Positions 14,952 to 23,766 of a stretch of DNA of 32,152 bases are shown here, piece after piece. Every line of letters starts with the position of its first letter. The first letter of the stretch is position 1. The notes below the pieces were generated by a model. That model was given only the letters and a program-made list of their open reading frames with translations, was not told the DNA's origin and searched no databases. Made by a program: the position numbers and the translations under genes. The stretch is from Lentimicrobiaceae bacterium (GTDB lineage Bacteria; Bacteroidota; Bacteroidia; Bacteroidales; UBA4417): NCBI GenBank assembly GCA_028697555.1, contig JAQVEX010000029.1:1-32152 (forward strand). The letters are read 5' to 3'.

Positions 14952-15515
14952 TCACTTATCATCAATATAAAAGCTGCCGGTAACATTATGTATTATCCAT
15001 TTGTTAAGATGGTCGTCGGCTTTCATACCTCTACCCATAATAATTTTGTCGGGTTCGGTAATTTTTACAAATTCGTCGGTGTATATGGTTCCTTTATTTT
15101 GGTCCCAAAACAAATTTTCGGTATTAAGTTGAATATTTTTCTTGTAGTTATTAATTTGCACGTCGCCTTTGGCTTGCATAAGTTTTTGGTTTTCCCAGCT
15201 TATGCCGTATTTGGCTCTAATTTGAGTTTCTTTGCTGTTAAGCGAATCGTAGGTAACAACAACAAAGCCTTTGGGGAGTTCGGTATAAGGGTTTGTTTCC
15301 GACTGAAACGTAAGCATTTGTGCGCCCGACAACTCCATTGACAGTTTTCCGTTTTTTGTTTCTCTGATGTGGATAGAATCGACGGAGATGGTGGGAATAG
15401 AGTCTTGTGCTGTAATTTTAATAATAGTATTTATATCGTTTTTACACGAAAAAAATATGGTTGCTGCCAAAACAGCAACCATAATTCCGTATGATTTATT
15501 AAAATTTGCAGACAT
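14952..15515 (-). CDS. lptC: LPS export ABC transporter periplasmic protein LptC
   Basis: A 187-residue LptC-family protein, which in the Lpt machine passes lipopolysaccharide from the inner-membrane ABC transporter to LptA. The N-terminal hydrophobic stretch ends in FFSC (Cys24), so it may be a lipoprotein, as is common for Bacteroidota LptC, rather than membrane-spanning. The beta-jellyroll-like body shows the family pattern: a GAQMLTF segment, KGFVVVTYDS, RAKYGISWENQKLMQAKGDVQI, NTENLFWDQNKGTIYTDEFVKI and the GRGMKAD near the end. It is the last gene of the coaX - outer membrane protein - TPR - lptC set and starts 12 bp after the TPR gene. It is followed directly by a 7-bp-period repeat array. 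Confidence 0.88.
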   Translation of the reverse strand: MSANFNKSYGIMVAVLAATIFFSCKNDINTIIKITAQDSIPTISVDSIHIRETKNGKLSMELSGAQMLTFQSETNPYTELPKGFVVVTYDSLNSKETQIRAKYGISWENQKLMQAKGDVQINNYKKNIQLNTENLFWDQNKGTIYTDEFVKITEPDKIIMGRGMKADDHLNKWIIHNVTGSFYIDDK

Positions 15516-15527
15516 TTGTCAGTTTAG

Positions 15528-16883
15528 TTATCTAGAAGCTCTAACTGTTGTGGTTTCACCTATCCAGCATCCAACATTGTATCTGCTACCTTCATCTACT
15601 ACGTTAAAGAATAATCTTTCTCTGGTTGGGAAGTATGCCGAGTATAGCGAAATCTTTTTGTTAGCTTCTTCTGTAACTTCAGGGTCAACGCTTTTAGCTT
15701 TAACGTACTTATCGACTGCTGCCCAGTAAACGGCTCTTTCGTCTATTTCGGTTTCGCCTTTACACATTGCGGCGCTAGCTGCGTACATATCGCCAATCAT
15801 TATGTAATATTTACCGGCATTTGGGTTAAGTTTTAAAGCGTTGTTAAGGTGGTTTCGAGCACTTGAGTAGTTTTTAGTATCAATTTTTATAGCAGCTAAG
15901 CTAACGTAAGCATTTTCTTGCAATTCAGGTGTTAAGCCGTTAATTGATTCTAAAAAGTACGCTTCGGCTTTTTCGTAATCTTTTTCTCTCATCATAAGTT
16001 TACCCATTAGGTATGCCGAAGTGGGCGTTGGTTTAAGTTTGTGTAATTGTTCGGTTGCAAGCAAAAACAGTTCGCTGTCGGTACAATTTTTTCTGTCTAA
16101 CATAAAAGTTATTTTCTTTAAAGCAGTAGTATCATTCATTGCTTGGTCGAATTTTTTGCTATATATACTGATAAGGTGTTCGCAAGTTGCAAACGGCTCA
16201 AAAACACTTTCTATCAATGCCTTCATGTTTTTCCAATTGTCCAAGTCGGAGCTATTGTTTTTAGTGCATTCGGCAATATTAGTTTCGGCAATGTCGCTAA
16301 GTTGATCGTATGCGTTAAGTAGCGAGTCGGGTGGAAAAATGTTGCCGGCTACCATTGCGTTAACGTGCAAGAAGTAGTTGGAAGCGACGACAGGGTCAAC
16401 ATTAAGTTGTTCCAAATCAACCGATTTGCGAAGATATTCATAAACTTTCATAGTGTCGGTTGGACGAAGGTTCATAAGGTCTAATGCCTGACGACCTCTT
16501 ATAAGTCCTTCGCGACTTCTGCTGTCGTGTCCGAAATGCTCAATACGTTTGTCGTACACCATCATAAGTGTGTCTATCCATGCGTTTCTGTCGTTAATAT
16601 CAGTTGCTAAGCCAATTCTGTGAGTAACAATTCTAACTCCGTGAATATAGCTATTTTGGCTAGCTGCAGGACAGCCGGCTATAACTTTGCTCCAATACGG
16701 ATATGCATCCTTATAATTGCCTTGTTTGTAAAATTCCGAATAAAGAGAAATGTTTTGTATACATTGTATACTGTCTTCTCCATATTTTTTTACGGTTTGG
16801 GCAGATAAATTTGAAATTGACGATAGTGCAGTTGCTAATATAACTGCCGCGATTGTCATTACTTTTATTTTTCTAATTTTCAT
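15528..16883 (-). CDS. Exported tetratricopeptide-repeat protein
   Basis: A 451-residue protein with an N-terminal signal peptide (about 1-29, ending LSAQ) and TPR-type helical repeats. The clearest repeats are at about 285-360 (PTSAYLMGKLMMREKDYEKA and the following YSSARNHLNNALKLNPNAGKYY). A first TPR-like unit is near 45-65 (YSEFYKQGNYKDAYPYWSK). TPR proteins act as protein-binding scaffolds, and this one should be periplasmic. It lies between a beta-barrel protein gene and lptC, an order I recall as conserved in Bacteroidota, which suggests a role in outer membrane biogenesis. The exact role is unknown. Confidence 0.86.
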   Translation of the reverse strand: MKIRKIKVMTIAAVILATALSSISNLSAQTVKKYGEDSIQCIQNISLYSEFYKQGNYKDAYPYWSKVIAGCPAASQNSYIHGVRIVTHRIGLATDINDRNAWIDTLMMVYDKRIEHFGHDSRSREGLIRGRQALDLMNLRPTDTMKVYEYLRKSVDLEQLNVDPVVASNYFLHVNAMVAGNIFPPDSLLNAYDQLSDIAETNIAECTKNNSSDLDNWKNMKALIESVFEPFATCEHLISIYSKKFDQAMNDTTALKKITFMLDRKNCTDSELFLLATEQLHKLKPTPTSAYLMGKLMMREKDYEKAEAYFLESINGLTPELQENAYVSLAAIKIDTKNYSSARNHLNNALKLNPNAGKYYIMIGDMYAASAAMCKGETEIDERAVYWAAVDKYVKAKSVDPEVTEEANKKISLYSAYFPTRERLFFNVVDEGSRYNVGCWIGETTTVRASR

Positions 16884-16938
16884 GAGTACTATTTTTATTG
16901 ATTTTCGTTATGTTTATTTTTCGAGTTTTTTTATCCGT

Positions 16939-18210
16939 TTAAAAATATTTTGGTTTAATAAACCATCTTTCTTGCAATGCAGCTCCTAAAGTAAATTTTA
17001 CGTAGCTGTCTCTAATCAATCCGTTATTTTCTGTTCCTAATCCACCTGCTTCAATAGCAATATTGATTGTAGATTTCGTCTTCCTCATCGGTAAACCAAC
17101 CCCAAAACTTATGCCAAATTTGTTAATTCTTTTATTGTTAACATAAAGGTAACCTAATTCGTAGTTGGCTCCAAATCGGTAGTATGTGCGGTCGAAGTAC
17201 TTTCCTACATCAATTTTTGAAGGTCTGTATTGTGCACCTACCGAAAAATCGTAAGAGTTTTTTAGTAATTCGGGTTTATCTAAGAATACAAATTCCGACC
17301 ATTTTTGATATAGTACGTTTGCAGTTACAAACCAACGTGTTGAACTTCCGAAAGCAAGACCTGCTCCAATATTTTGGGGTAATTTTATAAGTTTTTTCTG
17401 ACTAACTGAGTAAAATACAGTATCGTGAATGTTTTCTAAAAAATTGTAAACCAAATGCTCGGATGATGATTTTATATCAACCGAAGGAGAGTATTTTACA
17501 CCTAGTTGTACGTACTTATCGCGGTTCAGATTTAGTCGATATTGCAAACCGAATTCGGGGAAGAGTTTTGAAACTCCTATGCTGATATTGTCAGCCGTAT
17601 TCATATATCCGACAGAGTCGGGAAAACTTATTGCTTTTGAGTTTTCAATTTTGCCGAAGTAGTAATTCAGGTTGAAACCTATAGATAAATTTTTAAAAAG
17701 TTTAAAACCGCTACCCAAATATGCTTGGCTAATTCCACCATCGCCGACGTAAACATGTTTTTCTTTACCTACATTTTCGGTAATTATCTGTTCTGTAATA
17801 TTATATCCTATTCCTGAATACGGCAGTACTCCCAAACTGAATTTCCACCATTTTGTTACCGGAAAACCGAAGTTAATATTTGATATGGAACCCGACATAT
17901 AACTTTTTGATTGAGTTTGATTTGACAACTTGCCTTTGCGTAAGTGAAATCCTGCGTCGATAACAAAGCTGTTGGAGTCGAATGCGGTATAACTTGCCGG
18001 ATTAATATGGTTTATAAAGTACGGACTGCTTAAAGCAATAGGTGTTCCACCGGTAGCCATTGTTGCCTGATGTGTGTTTTTGTACAATGTGCCCATGCCA
18101 TAAACGGAATACGGACTTGTAAATACTTGCGATTCTACTGTCGACGAAAACAATAGCATCAGCGACAGTAACAATATTGGGCTTATTATGTTTGTTTTAA
18201 TTGATTTCAA
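16939..18210 (-). CDS. Putative outer membrane beta-barrel protein (TTG start)
   Basis: A 423-residue protein with a signal peptide (about 1-27, ending VESQ) and a body of alternating hydrophobic strands with many Tyr, Gly and aromatic residues, typical of an outer membrane barrel. The N-terminal SPYSVYGMGTLYKN and GGTPIALSSPYFINHINPAS resemble the FadL/OmpP1/PorV-like proteins of Bacteroidota. That family link is tentative. The start must be the TTG at 18210: an in-frame TAA lies 18 bp upstream with no ATG in between, and TTG gives a good signal peptide. The start overlaps the end of coaX by 14 bp, so translation is probably coupled. The TPR gene follows after 55 bp. Confidence 0.83.
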   Translation of the reverse strand: MKSIKTNIISPILLLSLMLLFSSTVESQVFTSPYSVYGMGTLYKNTHQATMATGGTPIALSSPYFINHINPASYTAFDSNSFVIDAGFHLRKGKLSNQTQSKSYMSGSISNINFGFPVTKWWKFSLGVLPYSGIGYNITEQIITENVGKEKHVYVGDGGISQAYLGSGFKLFKNLSIGFNLNYYFGKIENSKAISFPDSVGYMNTADNISIGVSKLFPEFGLQYRLNLNRDKYVQLGVKYSPSVDIKSSSEHLVYNFLENIHDTVFYSVSQKKLIKLPQNIGAGLAFGSSTRWFVTANVLYQKWSEFVFLDKPELLKNSYDFSVGAQYRPSKIDVGKYFDRTYYRFGANYELGYLYVNNKRINKFGISFGVGLPMRKTKSTINIAIEAGGLGTENNGLIRDSYVKFTLGAALQERWFIKPKYF

Positions 18211-18943
18211 GATTGTAATTGAGTATTATGTTAAGTCCTTCTAATATTATGTTTGGTGCGACAAAGGTTTTGAAATTAAGATTGTTGTCGAAAAATCTGT
18301 AATTTCCGCCCGATAGTATAATCTTAACGTCGTCGAACATTTCTCTGTAGCTTTTAATAGTGCCTTCAACTTCGCGTAAAATTCCGTTTAGCACTCCCGA
18401 TGTAATTGAGTTGTATGTTGAGTTTCCAATAAGTTCGGTATTGCCAATATATTCGATAAACGGTAATTTGTCGGTAAAATAATGCAATGATTTATAACGC
18501 ATTAAAATCCCGGGAGATATTGCTCCGCCAATGTATACGCCTTCGGCTGTAATAAAATCGTATTTTAGAGCCGTACCCGAATCGATGTTGAGCAGGTTGT
18601 TGCCCGGAAAGCGATGAGCCGCACCAACGGCAATGGCTCTACGGTCTAATCCTAATGTTTCGGGACTGCTATATTGAATTTTTATTGGTAAAGGTGTGTC
18701 GCTGTTGAAATTAACAACGTGATATTTATCGTTAAGGTATTTAGCAACTGCCTTTGGATAGTCTTTAACATACGAAACAATACAGGAAAACTCTTTGTCG
18801 TAGTTTTTACAAAACGATTTTATCTTTTCAAGATTAATATCTTCAAAAAGGTTGAAATCGGTAAGTATATTATTTTGGTACGCAGCTATTTTTGTATAGC
18901 TGTTTCCTATATCTATGACTATGTTTTTACTACTATCGGACAT
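18197..18943 (-). CDS. coaX: Type III pantothenate kinase
   Basis: A 248-residue pantothenate kinase of the CoaX (ASKHA) family, the first step of coenzyme A synthesis. The phosphate-binding DIGNSYTK (about 11-18), the block LGLDRRAIAVGAAHRFPG, NIDSGTALKYDFI and YIGGAISPGILMR are diagnostic. An upstream in-frame TTG at 18964 would add seven residues. It overlaps the TAnnTTTG element at 18962-18969, and the family usually begins just before DIGN, so the ATG at 18943 is preferred. It leads an operon with an outer membrane protein, a TPR protein and lptC. CoaX has no evident functional link to them. Confidence 0.93.
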   Translation of the reverse strand: MSDSSKNIVIDIGNSYTKIAAYQNNILTDFNLFEDINLEKIKSFCKNYDKEFSCIVSYVKDYPKAVAKYLNDKYHVVNFNSDTPLPIKIQYSSPETLGLDRRAIAVGAAHRFPGNNLLNIDSGTALKYDFITAEGVYIGGAISPGILMRYKSLHYFTDKLPFIEYIGNTELIGNSTYNSITSGVLNGILREVEGTIKSYREMFDDVKIILSGGNYRFFDNNLNFKTFVAPNIILEGLNIILNYNLEIN

Positions 18944-18961
18944 TATAAATTTATAATTGAG

Positions 18962-18969
18962 CAAAAGTA
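18962..18969 (-). promoter_or_regulatory. Putative -7 promoter element for the coaX operon
   Basis: The minus strand reads TACTTTTG, matching TAnnTTTG, 18 bp before the ATG at 18943. Its position argues against the upstream TTG at 18964 as a start. Confidence 0.55.
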
Positions 18970-19046
18970 CAAAAATAATAGAAAGAACGTAACTTAATAT
19001 TGAAATATATGTTAAAGATTTCTGTAACTCAAGTCTGTTAGTGTTT

Positions 19047-19664
19047 TTAGTGTAGTTTGTTGGAAATAAGGTTAATAAATTCGGAGCGAGTTTTTTCTAC
19101 CATAAATACTCCTGTAAAGTCGGAAGTTGTGGTTACCGAATTTTGTTTTTGAATGCCGCGCATACTCATGCACATGTGTTGTGCTTCAATTACTACGGCA
19201 ACTCCAAGTGGGTCTAATGTTTTGTGAATAACTTCTTTAATTTGTCTTGTAAGTCGTTCTTGAACTTGTAATCGGCGAGCCAAAGCATCTACCACACGTG
19301 GAATTTTACTAAGTCCTACTATCTTTCCGTTAGGAATGTAGGCAACGTGAGCTTTTCCGAAAAAAGGCAGCATATGGTGTTCGCACAACGAGTATATCTC
19401 GATATCTTTAACTATAACCATTTGTTTGTAGTCTTCTTCAAAGAGTGCCGATTTTAAAATTGTTTCGGGGTCAAGTTCGTAGCCGTGAGTTAGAAATTTT
19501 ATTGCTTTTGAAGTCCTTTCGGGTGTGAGCAACAAACCGTCTCTTTCGGGCTGTTCGCCTATTAATCGTATTATTTCTTTATAGTGGTACGATAGCTTTT
19601 CAATGGTCTCGGGGTCGTACAAGCCGTTGCTATCTATGCTGTTGTTTCTTATGTAGTTGTCCAT
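19047..19664 (-). CDS. folE: GTP cyclohydrolase I
   Basis: A 205-residue GTP cyclohydrolase I (FolE type), which converts GTP to 7,8-dihydroneopterin triphosphate for folate or, through QueD, queuosine synthesis. The zinc and active-site residues are present: Cys94 and His96-His97 in [10 protein letters not shown], and His163 and Cys165 in [37 protein letters not shown] and the C-terminal [14 protein letters not shown] are typical. Length fits. It starts 29 bp after the AtpI-like gene and may share its transcript. The ATG at 19664 gives an N-terminus a little longer than the conserved core, as is usual. Confidence 0.96.
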   Translation of the reverse strand: MDNYIRNNSIDSNGLYDPETIEKLSYHYKEIIRLIGEQPERDGLLLTPERTSKAIKFLTHGYELDPETILKSALFEEDYKQMVIVKDIEIYSLCEHHMLPFFGKAHVAYIPNGKIVGLSKIPRVVDALARRLQVQERLTRQIKEVIHKTLDPLGVAVVIEAQHMCMSMRGIQKQNSVTTTSDFTGVFMVEKTRSEFINLISNKLH

Positions 19665-19693
19665 TTTTATATTACAAATATCGAAATGATTTT

Positions 19694-20089
19694 TTACTGA
19701 TTATTATCTGAAGGGAGTTTGCTTATTATCATCAACCAATATATTTCGTAAAACAGGTATATGAAGTAAACTATTAAAAAGTCAATTGCAAACGACTTAA
19801 CTTGTTGCCTAACCGCCAGAGCGTATATTCCTATAAGCGACAGAATAACAAACGGCTTAAGCATAGTAAGTATTAAAAATTTTCTGATAAAGTGTTGATG
19901 AGATTTATTTTTCGATTTCCTTAGGCTTACAAGTATGTACAACGTAATTAAACACATAAGGGTGGGCATAACCCAAAATAATGAGTGTACAAAATACGGT
20001 GCAACAAAATATACAATGAGTCCTAAAATATATACTATTGCAGTAAATATTAATATGTTGATGTAAATATTGCTTTTAATTCTAGTCAT
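19694..20089 (-). CDS. Four-helix membrane protein, AtpI-like
   Basis: A 131-residue integral membrane protein with four likely helices (about 9-29, 34-53, 69-88 and 97-120) and a charged loop [17 protein letters not shown] between helices two and three. Size, topology and position right after atpZ fit the AtpI-like small protein that precedes atpB in ATP synthase operons of many Bacteroidota. Here folE follows instead of atpB. The sequence itself has no motif I can use as proof, so the name rests on topology and context. Confidence 0.7.
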   Translation of the reverse strand: MTRIKSNIYINILIFTAIVYILGLIVYFVAPYFVHSLFWVMPTLMCLITLYILVSLRKSKNKSHQHFIRKFLILTMLKPFVILSLIGIYALAVRQQVKSFAIDFLIVYFIYLFYEIYWLMIISKLPSDNNQ

Positions 20090-20195
20090 TTTAACTTAAA
20101 AAATAATTTTCAAAAGTAATAATTTATTCAAAATAACCAATTTTAGTCTATTGGTAAACTCAATTTGCTACCTTAGTATTTTATTAAACAGGAAT

Positions 20196-20411
20196 TTACA
20201 ATAAATCTTTAACGCCAATGTATATGGCAGCTGCAACTGCAAAAAGAGTTAGGCTTACGGTAAATATCGGGAAGTTTATATTAAGCCACTTGTCTAATTT
20301 TATTCCTGCAAAGCATCCTATGCCAATAATAATTATCATTTGCAGTGCCAAACTTGAGTATTTTGCGTAATAAAAAAGGGGTCTTTTATTTTTACTGTCC
20401 TTTTGTTTCAT
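20196..20411 (-). CDS. atpZ: AtpZ/AtpI family small membrane protein
   Basis: A 71-residue protein with two membrane helices (about 12-32 and 42-63) separated by KLDKWLNINFP. This is the pattern of the AtpZ (ATPase gene 1) family, in which GxKLDxxL and a following Pro sit between two Gly-rich helices. In other bacteria AtpZ and AtpI together form a calcium/magnesium channel or assembly factor for the ATP synthase. The frame is open further to 20507, but the extra residues overlap bactofilin and lack any family resemblance. The ATG at 20411 (MKQKDSKNKRPLFYY) is the natural start and overlaps the bactofilin stop by 20 bp. Confidence 0.85.
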   Translation of the reverse strand: MKQKDSKNKRPLFYYAKYSSLALQMIIIIGIGCFAGIKLDKWLNINFPIFTVSLTLFAVAAAIYIGVKDLL

Positions 20412-20790
20412 TATCGGGCTCTTTTTTACTATTACCCATGCTGCATCTGCCGTTGAATATGGCTCCGTTTTCAATAGCGAGTTTGTTGGTAAAAATATCG
20501 CCTTCAATAACCGACGTCGAGCGCAAGTTTATAAGCTCTTCAATAGAAACGTTACCTTCTATAGTACCCAAAATTTCGGCATTTCTGCAATTCAAAGCAC
20601 CTTTAATACTTCCACTAACTCCAACTATCACTTTGCCATTGGAGTTAATTTCTCCATTTATTTTTCCATCTATCCTAAGGTCGCCTTTGGTTCTTATTTC
20701 GCCTTCAATTACCGTATCTTTGCCAACAAGGTTCATCGACTGAAGCGTCCTATCTTCAGCTTCATTAGTATTAGTGTTTTTTCTGCTCAT
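20392..20790 (-). CDS. Bactofilin (polymer-forming cytoskeletal protein)
   Basis: A 132-residue bactofilin, a protein that polymerises without nucleotide into filaments used as scaffolds at the inner face of the membrane. The right-handed beta-helix core (about 20-118) is visible as a run of short repeats with GxIxGxI spacing: DTVIEGEIRTKGDLRIDGKI, NGKVIVGVSGSIKGALNC, AEILGTIEGNVSI and TSVIEGDIFTNKLAI. The N-terminal tail is polar. It starts 5 bp after the SprE/PorW lipoprotein gene and overlaps atpZ by 20 bp, so the three are one operon. Confidence 0.92.
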   Translation of the reverse strand: MSRKNTNTNEAEDRTLQSMNLVGKDTVIEGEIRTKGDLRIDGKINGEINSNGKVIVGVSGSIKGALNCRNAEILGTIEGNVSIEELINLRSTSVIEGDIFTNKLAIENGAIFNGRCSMGNSKKEPDNETKGQ

Positions 20791-20795
20791 AGTTT

Positions 20796-23516
20796 TTATG
20801 GTTTGTAATATTTTTTAAAGAAGTTCATATAGCCGTTGTACTGCTTCTCTCGATAAAAAATAGGATAATTTTCCATTGATATAACTAATTTCAGGTTGTT
20901 GGTATTATTCAGCATTCCCATAACGTAGTCGTCTTGACCAATTGCGTGGTAGTAATCCATAGCAGCTTTGGAGTTTCTAAAACTTGTAACCGTAACCATA
21001 TGATAACCACCATCTATAACTATTGAGTTTATTGTAAGGCTTGATTTGCTGAACGATTTGGTGTTAAAGTCGGATACTCTGTTTTTTAGAGCGTTAATAT
21101 TTACGACATTTTCGTCGGCTATAATGATGTAGAAGTGAGTTTGCTCTAAATTGACCTTATAAATTTTTGGCACTGTGGTGTCGGCAGTTGAGCCGAATGC
21201 AGGTTGCAATAGGCTACCGCTTTGGGCAACGCTGGGTTGTGTGGTGCTTGATGTTTCGGGTGCAGTAGTTGCTGTTTGCGGTCCTTTGTGAATTTCCAAT
21301 GTTTCTCTTGCCAATTGAGCAACAGGGTGAGTTGGATATTTTTTCACCAAGTTTTCAAACGATGCTATAAGCGAGTCTACAGACTGCAACTCGCCTTTTG
21401 CCACAGCATTAAGGTACATAAAACGCGGGGTTAGGTCAGGATTGTCGGAATTAACCAATCCTTGATTTGTGTATAGTTCTAATAGCTTATACTGCTTAGC
21501 TTCGTATGCTCTAAAGGCATCTTGATAAAGCAAATTCTCTTTATTCTTTTTAGCAAGAAGTTCTTTGTTGTAATCAGGATTTCTGATTATTTCGGCATAA
21601 TCGGAGTCGGGATAATTTCTCAAAACCAAACTTCTGTACTTTCTTATTAGCTCGTCGTTTTTAGTTTCTATACCGATTAAGTACAGCTGATAGTATATTG
21701 TAAGCAGGTCTTCTTTTTCGGGAAAACGTTCTATGTAGTTTTCAAACGATGCTACCGAGTTGTCTATATCGTCCAAACCGTCTTTATATATATATCCTAA
21801 ATTTATAGTAGCTTTAGCTATTTTATTGTTGGAGATTTCTAATTTTTCGGGCGTATTAGGCAGTTGAGCCAAATATGTTTCGGGATTAAGCGGATCGGTG
21901 GAAACCTGAGCGGTTTTGCCACGTTCCTTGCTTATCGAGTCGCCTTCTATGGGCTCACTACCAACGCCGATTTCGCTGTCAAACGAAACTAAAACGTCTT
22001 TATTTGTAAGTCGCCAATTATCTTCCAACTTTCGTCTTCCCCATTTGCGTGTAAATTCCGAAAAGCCCATACTTAGAGCCGAAGGATTGTAAAAATACCA
22101 TGAGCTTCCGCTTTGTCCCGTAACATCAATGCCTGCGCGGTTGCCAAGGTCGGGAATGCTACGCATCATTTCGTTTTCAATTCTAATTCTTTCTTCTTCT
22201 TCCTGTCTGCGACGTTCATCTGCCTTGTATTTTTCTATAATTTTTGCAATAATTGCGTCTCTTTCTTTTTCGGGAAGTTTGGCAATTCTTTGCAAGCTGT
22301 CTTCGTGCTGAACAATTTTCAGATTTTCAACCAACTCGGTAAGCGTATGAGTTTTTACACTGATTTCCTTATAGTTTGGGTGCTCTTTTGGTAGCGATTG
22401 TAGGGCTGTATCGTAGTATAAAGCCGATTCGGTATAATTTTCTTTTGCAAAGTAAATGTCGGCAAGTTGTAATGCCGAAGCCGATTTTTGGTAATTGTTT
22501 TTAACGCTGGCAGCAACCGATTTTCGCAAATAGTCAATAATCAGAGAGTCGTGCGATTTATTTGTTATCGAAAGTTCGGCAAGTGCGTGATATATTTGGT
22601 CTCTATAGTCCTTGTTTTTCACATCTTTGAGCATCTTTTTAAGCTGTTTTTCCAAATTGGCAAAGTTTCCGGTAGATTTATCGAAAGACTGTGCCATATT
22701 GATGCGAGCATTAAAAATCATTTCGTAAGGTGCCGAACTTTTTACAACTTTTTGATAAAACTTTGTGGCTTCGGCGTATTTTTTTTCATTTTGAGCAATT
22801 TGTCCGCTAATGAAATTAAGTCGTGCCGCCATTTTACCCCTACGGTTGACTTGTAGAGCCTCTCTCAGATAAACTTTTGCCAAATCGTAGCTTTCGGTTT
22901 TCAAATAAAAATCGGCAAACACAAGGGGTATTTGTCTTTGTATTTTAAAGCGCTGCTTGCCTTTAAGCAATTCTGTTTCAATAAGATTAAGCTGCATTAC
23001 GGTTTCATCGTATTTTTTTTGCTCAATAAAAACTTTTGCTTTCCATAATTGGGAAACAAATCCTGCTTCGCTATTCGGAAACTGAGTAATGATGTAATCT
23101 AAAGTTTTTAGCGTATTAGCGTAATCTTGCTTGTAAAATTGCGCTCTGGCTATCAGCAAATAGCAATCGTCTATCCATTTGTTGTACTCTTTGCCATCGA
23201 AGTAAAGCGAGTGTTTTGGAATTGCTTTTTGTCCTTTTTCAATGGCTCTCTCCATTTGCGGATATATTTTTCGAGCTGCATCGGCACTGCCGTAGTAATA
23301 AACAGGTAAAACCAAGTTGTAATTCTCCAAAATATTATCGTTCAGCACTTTTTTACCTTCTTTAAAGCTCTCTTCGCCGTTCCAATATACATTATAATGG
23401 GTGGTTAGGTTATGATATGCTCTTGTAAAAGTAGTGTTTTTTTTGGTCGAACAACCTGAAATAAATAGTGCTACTACAACAAGTAGGTATATGTTATGTA
23501 GTTTTTGTCTTTTCAA
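20796..23516 (-). CDS. sprE: SprE/PorW-type TPR lipoprotein of type IX secretion and gliding
   Basis: A 906-residue lipoprotein. The signal peptide ends in FISGC with Cys22 as lipidation site. The mature N-terminus CSTKKNT followed by AYHNLTTHYNVYWNGEESF is the signature of SprE (Flavobacterium) and PorW (Porphyromonas), outer-membrane lipoproteins needed for type IX secretion. TPR-type repeats fill about 100-400 and again about 560-730. A charged helical stretch rich in Arg, Glu and Lys lies near 420-450 (IAKIIEKYKADERRRQEEEE). A Thr/Ser-rich linker is at about 745-775, and a folded C-terminal domain follows (about 785-906). Neighbours are bactofilin and atpZ on the same strand. No type IX core gene or CTD-bearing substrate is in the window. 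Confidence 0.9.
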   Translation of the reverse strand: MKRQKLHNIYLLVVVALFISGCSTKKNTTFTRAYHNLTTHYNVYWNGEESFKEGKKVLNDNILENYNLVLPVYYYGSADAARKIYPQMERAIEKGQKAIPKHSLYFDGKEYNKWIDDCYLLIARAQFYKQDYANTLKTLDYIITQFPNSEAGFVSQLWKAKVFIEQKKYDETVMQLNLIETELLKGKQRFKIQRQIPLVFADFYLKTESYDLAKVYLREALQVNRRGKMAARLNFISGQIAQNEKKYAEATKFYQKVVKSSAPYEMIFNARINMAQSFDKSTGNFANLEKQLKKMLKDVKNKDYRDQIYHALAELSITNKSHDSLIIDYLRKSVAASVKNNYQKSASALQLADIYFAKENYTESALYYDTALQSLPKEHPNYKEISVKTHTLTELVENLKIVQHEDSLQRIAKLPEKERDAIIAKIIEKYKADERRRQEEEERIRIENEMMRSIPDLGNRAGIDVTGQSGSSWYFYNPSALSMGFSEFTRKWGRRKLEDNWRLTNKDVLVSFDSEIGVGSEPIEGDSISKERGKTAQVSTDPLNPETYLAQLPNTPEKLEISNNKIAKATINLGYIYKDGLDDIDNSVASFENYIERFPEKEDLLTIYYQLYLIGIETKNDELIRKYRSLVLRNYPDSDYAEIIRNPDYNKELLAKKNKENLLYQDAFRAYEAKQYKLLELYTNQGLVNSDNPDLTPRFMYLNAVAKGELQSVDSLIASFENLVKKYPTHPVAQLARETLEIHKGPQTATTAPETSSTTQPSVAQSGSLLQPAFGSTADTTVPKIYKVNLEQTHFYIIIADENVVNINALKNRVSDFNTKSFSKSSLTINSIVIDGGYHMVTVTSFRNSKAAMDYYHAIGQDDYVMGMLNNTNNLKLVISMENYPIFYREKQYNGYMNFFKKYYKP

Positions 23517-23590
23517 AAGTTGAAGTTTTTAATTACAAAATACGCTTGCAATAAATTATAGTTTACTCAATCTATTTAACTTTAATTTTG

Positions 23591-23598
23591 CAAAGATA
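23591..23598 (-). promoter_or_regulatory. Putative -7 promoter element for sprE operon
   Basis: The minus strand reads TATCTTTG, matching TAnnTTTG, 74 bp before the sprE ATG in the 250-bp divergent region shared with mutS2. Confidence 0.4.
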
Positions 23599-23736
23599 TT
23601 GTTTTTGTCGGAATATTTTAACAGATATTTTCATTAAAACTTTCGAGTATCTCAAAGCCGATTTCCAAATTCAAGTTTTTATTTTTGTTCAAATTTAATT
23701 CAATTGTATGCGAATTTAAAAATCAGTAGCTTTTTG

Positions 23737-23744
23737 TACTTTTG
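23737..23744 (+). promoter_or_regulatory. Putative -7 promoter element for mutS2
   Basis: The plus strand reads TACTTTTG, matching TAnnTTTG, 22 bp before the TTG start at 23767. A transcript would begin near 23751 and carry a leader of about 16 nt. Confidence 0.5.
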
Positions 23745-23766
23745 CAATTGATAATTAACAAAGATT

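Noticed and set aside
20196-20507. A 103-residue form of the AtpZ protein
   Set aside because: The first 32 residues are the shadow of the bactofilin gene and lack family resemblance. The ATG at 20411 gives the normal two-helix protein.
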